This document shows, piece by piece, positions 14,192 to 16,899 of a stretch of 16,899 nt of DNA. The DNA is from JAZLJD01 sp045617725. Its GTDB lineage: Bacteria; Bacillota; Clostridia; Lachnospirales; Lachnospiraceae. The stretch is taken from NCBI GenBank assembly GCA_045617725.1, contig JAZLJD010000071.1, positions 1 through 16,899 of the forward strand. Direction: 5' to 3'. The translations under genes were made by a program, and so were the position numbers. Numbering within the stretch: position 1 is the stretch's first letter; every line of letters begins with the position of its first letter. The notes beneath the pieces are model-generated. The model saw only the letters and a list, made by a program, of their open reading frames with translations, made no database searches and had not been told where the DNA came from.

Positions 14192-14271
14192 TGAAATGCG
14201 CTTAGCAGCGCATGATATGCAGCTTCGCTGCATGAAATGCGGCATTTCAATTCATGGCACGAAGTGCCATT
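14192..14271 (+). repeat. Array of four small hairpins leading a four-helix-bundle gene
   Basis: In order: ATGCGCT-TAGC-AGCGCAT (14196-14213), ATGCAGC-TTC-GCTGCAT (14217-14233), GAAATGC/GCATTTC (14234-14248), and ATGGCAC-GAA-GTGCCAT (14254-14270). Each stem is about 7 bp, opens with ATG and closes with CAT, and they are separated by GAT/GA/AATTC. GTGGAGG and the ATG at 14290 follow at once. I recall similar hairpin leaders before S23/IVP-type genes in Lachnospiraceae. Confidence 0.8.
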
Positions 14272-14289
14272 TCATTCGAGTGGAGGTTT

Positions 14290-14577
14290 ATGAAAGAAAA
14301 CAAACTGGTTGAAATCTCAAAAGAGTTTGCAGTCAAGATTATCGGTTTAGATAAAGCGATAAAGGCACGTGGCAGTAATAATGCCATCATCAATCAGCTA
14401 CTTCGCAGTGGTACAAGCATTGGAGCCAATATTCATGAGGCAAATTATGCCGCAAGCAAAGCGGATTTCATTAACAAACTGCAGATTGCGCTTAAAGAGT
14501 GCTACGAAACCAGGATGTTGATGGGAATAATATTGTTATTATTAATGATATCAGATTTAAGGGAAAACGTTCTGTAG
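14290..14577 (+). pseudogene. Truncated four-helix-bundle (S23/IVP-type) protein
   Basis: The first 74 residues match the four-helix-bundle family first seen in 23S rRNA intervening sequences: EISKEFAVKIIGLDKAI, then NQLLRSGTSIGANIHEANYA, and SKADFINKLQIALKECYET. Family members continue with a YWLELL-type helix to about 115-125 residues. Here the match stops after KECYET (about 14511) and the frame ends in 21 unrelated residues at TGA 14577, because another sequence begins at the junction. The start is well supported by GTGGAGG. The function of orphan members is unknown; the bundle resembles Avd of diversity-generating retroelements, but no reverse transcriptase is present. Confidence 0.8.
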
Positions 14578-15054
14578 ACTGGAAAGATGTTAGAGAGTAT
14601 TTAAAAGAGTATGTTGGAGAATTTTATACAATTGCCGCAACTGGAGATATTGTCTATATTGGTTCTGATCTCCCAAAGGAATATAGTGGATCAAAATATA
14701 CGAATAGCATAAAAGGTACAAATGCAAAGGCAAAAGCAAATGCAACAACGGGACTTCCTGAAATGATAGAGATAGCAGTAGGAAAACATTTTAGAGAGAA
14801 TCATGAGGATAAGCATAGAAGAGATGCAAAAAATGGATGGTACAGATATGATTCTAGATTTGCACTTCCAGTTTATGACGACAAGGGCGAATTAGAAAGG
14901 TACAATGTCTTTCACGCATCTATGCTGGTACGCCATTCAAATGATGGTAAATTGTATTTGTATGATGTTATAGACATAAAAAAAGAAACGAGCAACTCTC
15001 TCGGCGAATGATCGCTTACCAGACAAAAAACCCATTTCCTTTATGGAAGTATGA
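14514..15054 (+). pseudogene. 3' fragment of an ICE/phage polyvalent-protein C-terminal domain
   Basis: From the junction at about 14512 a frame without its own start codes for about 165 residues to TGA 15011: VIINDIRFKGKRSVDW, YTIAATGDIVYIGSDLPKEYSGSKYT, AKANATTGLPEMIEIAVGKHFREN, KNGWYRYDSRFALPVYDDKGELERYNVFHASMLVRH, LYDVIDIKKETS. From memory this pattern is common at the C-terminus of large polyvalent proteins of integrative elements (an LPD3- or BECR-nuclease-like domain); I could not verify the family name. After TGA 15011, another frame continues with DRLPDKKPISFMEV to TGA 15054, suggesting a frameshift. A GTG at 14499 gives a nominal start but lies inside the four-helix gene. Base composition is more A+T-rich than upstream. 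Confidence 0.6.
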
Positions 15055-15304
15055 TACTACAGGAAATAATGGTTGTCAATCCGAATATTCGAAAAACGTT
15101 TGCGCACACAACAGATACCGAAACAGTCATACTTTTTACGGGGTAAAAATGCAAAAATCACTAGAACGTGCGCGAATGTTAATGCGAACTAAGGTTTCAA
15201 TGCATGTTGAGACAATAGTAATTTTGAACAACAATTTTTCGAAGCCCAAAGAATATGTACAAATAGGCATTGACTGACGTAATCGGGAATCGTATGAAGG
15301 AAAA
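15055..15304. other. Gene-poor debris after the polyvalent fragment
   Basis: No convincing gene. An open frame spans it, the best candidate being a 42-codon ORF from ATG 15149 to TGA 15277, but it has no good ribosome binding site or recognisable family. The sequence is A+T-rich and probably belongs to the same decayed integrative-element remnant. Confidence 0.4.
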
Positions 15305-15400
15305 ATGAAAGACTTAAAAAGAAATCCTATTATGGTATTTTTGGTACTTGATATTGGAATATGTTCCTTATTGTACTGGCAGTTGTTTTATTCTTTATGA
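15305..15400 (+). CDS. Possible 31-residue membrane peptide
   Basis: ATG 15305 follows GAAGGAAAA at suitable spacing and opens a frame of 31 codons ending at TGA 15400. The product has a short charged head (MKDLKRNP) and one strongly hydrophobic helix (IMVFLVLDIGICSLLYWQLF). It ends 47 nt before the CDP-alcohol phosphatidyltransferase start and could be a leader peptide or the truncated 5' end of a larger gene. Coding status is uncertain. Confidence 0.35.
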   Translation: MKDLKRNPIMVFLVLDIGICSLLYWQLFYSL

Positions 15401-15447
15401 TGGAAGATAAACGAATCGAAAAGCATTTTGCGGAAGGATTTTGCGTT

Positions 15448-15972
15448 ATGAAATTCGTGATTGTAAACTTGATTACGGGATTGCGAATAGTAATTGGTCT
15501 GATTATGTTATTTTTCCCTGCTCTTTCAACAGAATTTTATATATGCTACTTTTTTGCAGGTTTTACTGATATGATCGATGGGACGATAGCCAGAATTCTT
15601 GGAGCAGAAAGTCAATTTGGAGAGAAATTCGATACTTTTGCTGATTCAGTTTTTGTGGCATCTTCACTGTGGAAACTGTTACCGGTGATTGATATCAGTA
15701 CGGAAATATGGATTTGGATAGGGATTATTGCAGTAATAAAGGTGATAAATATCATTTCGGGCATAGTGGTGAAGAAGAGGATTGTGGCGGTTCATTCCAG
15801 GGTCAATAAATTAACCGGTTTTGTACTGTTTGCTTTACCGTTTTCGTTTTCTTTTATTGATGTCATGTATTCTTCGGCAGTGGTATGCTTGCTGGCAACT
15901 TTTGCGGCGCTGCATGAAGGTTACCTTATCAGAAAAAGGAATTTTGAGGGAAGTAAAAATGCCGTTAGTTAA
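15448..15972 (+). CDS. CDP-alcohol phosphatidyltransferase family protein
   Basis: A 174-residue integral membrane enzyme of phospholipid synthesis that swaps CMP of a CDP-linked lipid for an alcohol. The full signature D-x2-DG-x2-AR-x8-G-x3-D-x3-D is present: D41, D44, G45, A48, R49, G58, D62 and D66, carrying the metal-binding aspartates. About five or six hydrophobic helices follow the motif order usual for the family. The frame is open from 15361, but ATG 15448 (MKFVIVNLITGLR) with GGAAGG upstream matches the family N-terminus. Substrate (glycerol phosphate, inositol or other) cannot be assigned. Its end overlaps the tautomerase start by 14 nt. Confidence 0.9.
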   Translation: MKFVIVNLITGLRIVIGLIMLFFPALSTEFYICYFFAGFTDMIDGTIARILGAESQFGEKFDTFADSVFVASSLWKLLPVIDISTEIWIWIGIIAVIKVINIISGIVVKKRIVAVHSRVNKLTGFVLFALPFSFSFIDVMYSSAVVCLLATFAALHEGYLIRKRNFEGSKNAVS

Positions 15973-16318
15973 AGTGAATTTGATACAAGGAAAGACTGCT
16001 GAGTATAAGGGAACGGTTTTGAATTGTATCCATGAAAGTCTGGTGGAGTCAATCGGTATCGAGGACTGGGATAGATTTCAGAGAATCGTTGAGATACCTA
16101 AGGATGATTTTGAAACAGCTCCGGAAAAGACGGATAGTTTTATGATTATTGAATTAACTTTGTTTCCCGGAAGAACAAAGGAGCAGAAAGGGGATGCAAT
16201 AAAAGCCATTACTTCACGATTGAGTAATAGTCTTGGAATTGCTCCTACGGATGTGTTTATTGTTATAAATGAGCCGCCTCTTGAGAACTGGGGAATGGGT
16301 GGAGTTCAGAAAGGGTGA
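15959..16318 (+). CDS. Tautomerase family protein (Tautomerase_2-like)
   Basis: A 119-residue protein of the 4-oxalocrotonate tautomerase superfamily. The start MPLVKVNL exposes the catalytic Pro1 after Met removal. The two beta-alpha-beta halves are visible (GKTAEYKGTVLNCIHESLVESIGI, then FPGRTKEQKGDAIKAITSRLSNSLGI), and the end DVFIVINEPPLENWGMGG is typical of the longer Tautomerase_2 group. The natural substrate is unknown. It starts inside the CDP-alcohol transferase gene in a different frame, so translation is probably coupled. A GTG/ATG start further left (15821) is in the same frame but lacks the Pro1 logic. Confidence 0.88.
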   Translation: MPLVKVNLIQGKTAEYKGTVLNCIHESLVESIGIEDWDRFQRIVEIPKDDFETAPEKTDSFMIIELTLFPGRTKEQKGDAIKAITSRLSNSLGIAPTDVFIVINEPPLENWGMGGVQKG

Positions 16319-16372
16319 GACTACTCTGGATGTTAAAAGGTTTACATACGCGTAGACAGGAAAATCGGAAGA

Positions 16373-16561
16373 ATGGCTGTGTGCAGGACTGTCTATGGGG
16401 GATTTATAATATGAATAGGTGTTGTTTATATTGGATTTGGTATCTTGCTTTCGGGAGTATTGATATGGATTACCGGATCGGAGTTGAGCTTAATCGCTAT
16501 CGTTAATGGCTTAATAGTAGGAACCGGAATGCTGGTCATTGCCGGGATAAAATATATTTGA
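16373..16561 (+). pseudogene. Broken small membrane-protein ORF
   Basis: In one frame ATG 16373 leads to TGA 16414, then the same frame continues without a usable start as a hydrophobic two-helix sequence (GFGILLSGVLIWITGS, LIAIVNGLIVGTGMLVIAGI) to TGA 16561. The second part looks like a real small membrane protein. Either an in-frame stop has killed it or an unusual start (such as ATA or TTG) is used. No family recognised. The overlapping frame 16315-16506 shows no hydrophobic pattern and is not favoured. Confidence 0.35.
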
Positions 16562-16575
16562 AACGGTGGACAAAA

Positions 16576-16899
16576 GTGTTAACAGAAATCAGAAAATTGT
16601 TTAATTTGGAAAAATATGAAATGAAGGAAGTCGAGAGTCATGAAGGCGGACGAAACTGGATATTCCTGTGCGAAAACGAGGGTAAGTACCGTTTTGCTAT
16701 CCGTATTTCATTGACAGGAGACAGGCGTGAGGAAGAGTATCTGGCGGAGACGGAGTTTGTTCATTATCTTGCAGCGAACGGGGGCGCAGTAGCGGATGTA
16801 TTTCCTTCCGTAAATGGGAAGCTTGTGGAGCAAACAGTTTACGATGGCAGAAAAGCGTTTATAAGCTGTTTCGCATATGCTAAGGGTATGCTGATATCC
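16576..16899 (+). CDS. Aminoglycoside-phosphotransferase-like protein, 5' part
   Basis: The frame is open to the last base (108 codons), so the gene is cut by the window end. The N-lobe looks like the APH/choline kinase-like fold: LEKYEMKEVESHEGGRNWIFLCENEGKYRFAIRIS (strands of the nucleotide-binding lobe), AETEFVHYLAANGGAVADVFPSVNGKLVEQ, then FISCFAYAKGMLIS, the hinge region. The catalytic Brenner motif lies beyond the window. Start codon is uncertain: GTG 16576 or TTG 16579, without a strong ribosome binding site. Many family members act on small metabolites rather than antibiotics, so a resistance role should not be assumed. Confidence 0.6.
   Translation, partial: MLTEIRKLFNLEKYEMKEVESHEGGRNWIFLCENEGKYRFAIRISLTGDRREEEYLAETEFVHYLAANGGAVADVFPSVNGKLVEQTVYDGRKAFISCFAYAKGMLIS

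Noticed and set aside
14499..14516. GTG 14499 as a true start of the polyvalent-domain ORF
   Set aside because: It lies within the four-helix-bundle coding sequence in another frame with no ribosome binding site, so the frame is a truncated fragment and not a designed overlap.
14290..14577. Accessory protein (Avd) of a diversity-generating retroelement
   Set aside because: The fold family is similar, but there is no reverse transcriptase, template repeat or variable repeat in the window.
16315..16506. 63-codon open frame after the tautomerase
   Set aside because: Its product lacks any pattern, while another frame over the same bases has clear membrane-helix character.
16576..16899. Antibiotic resistance gene
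   Set aside because: Only the N-lobe is visible and the family has many metabolic kinases; no sequence feature here points to a drug substrate.

Overview
The window looks like chromosomal DNA of a Gram-positive anaerobe of class Clostridia, most likely a Lachnospiraceae-type gut or rumen bacterium. The reasons are strong GGAGG-type ribosome binding sites, canonical sigma-A promoters, an L-box lysine riboswitch over dapAB, a YerC/TrpR-like regulator, DUF1836 and DUF2975 proteins, and several hairpin repeat families typical of such genomes. This assignment is inferred from family content; no taxonomic marker gene is present.

Layout. (1) Positions 1-560 are a gene-free repeat cluster: a long imperfect palindrome, three 101-bp tandem units ending in a terminator-like hairpin, a 20-bp tandem repeat, and a REP-like palindrome that overlaps the typA stop codon. 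(2) typA (minus strand) and a dapA-dapB-hisA operon (plus strand) diverge from back-to-back promoters. The plus-strand leader is a lysine riboswitch with a visible three-way aptamer/antiterminator/terminator switch. The third gene is a eukaryotic-type (HIS6-like) HisA, which is unexpected beside lysine genes. (3) 5383-6407 holds a DUF2975 membrane protein with its XRE partner, converging on a cold-shock protein gene. (4) 6630-7751 is a two-gene unit: a membrane-anchored LytM/M23-like protein that has lost its zinc ligands, and a bactofilin. A 134-nt near-perfect hairpin separates it from a convergent YerC-like regulator. (5) 8393-12282 is a likely operon of DUF1836, an EamA/DMT transporter and PcrA helicase. 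This PcrA carries a Gly/Ser/Tyr-rich repeat tract before its C-terminal Tudor-like domain. (6) A small acidic-tailed membrane protein and the 23S rRNA m5U methyltransferase RlmD/RumA follow.

(7) From about 14160 to the end the window is accessory in character and richer in A+T. A tandem hairpin array leads into a four-helix-bundle (S23/IVP-type) gene. That gene is cut and joined to the 3' fragment of a gene resembling the C-terminal domain of ICE/phage polyvalent proteins. Then come debris, a CDP-alcohol phosphatidyltransferase, an overlapping tautomerase, a broken small membrane ORF, and the start of an aminoglycoside-phosphotransferase-like gene cut by the window end.

The most interesting signals are the hairpin and palindrome families at gene ends, the eukaryotic-type HisA under apparent lysine control, the pseudo-peptidase/bactofilin pair, the low-complexity tract in PcrA, and the hairpin-led four-helix-bundle element.
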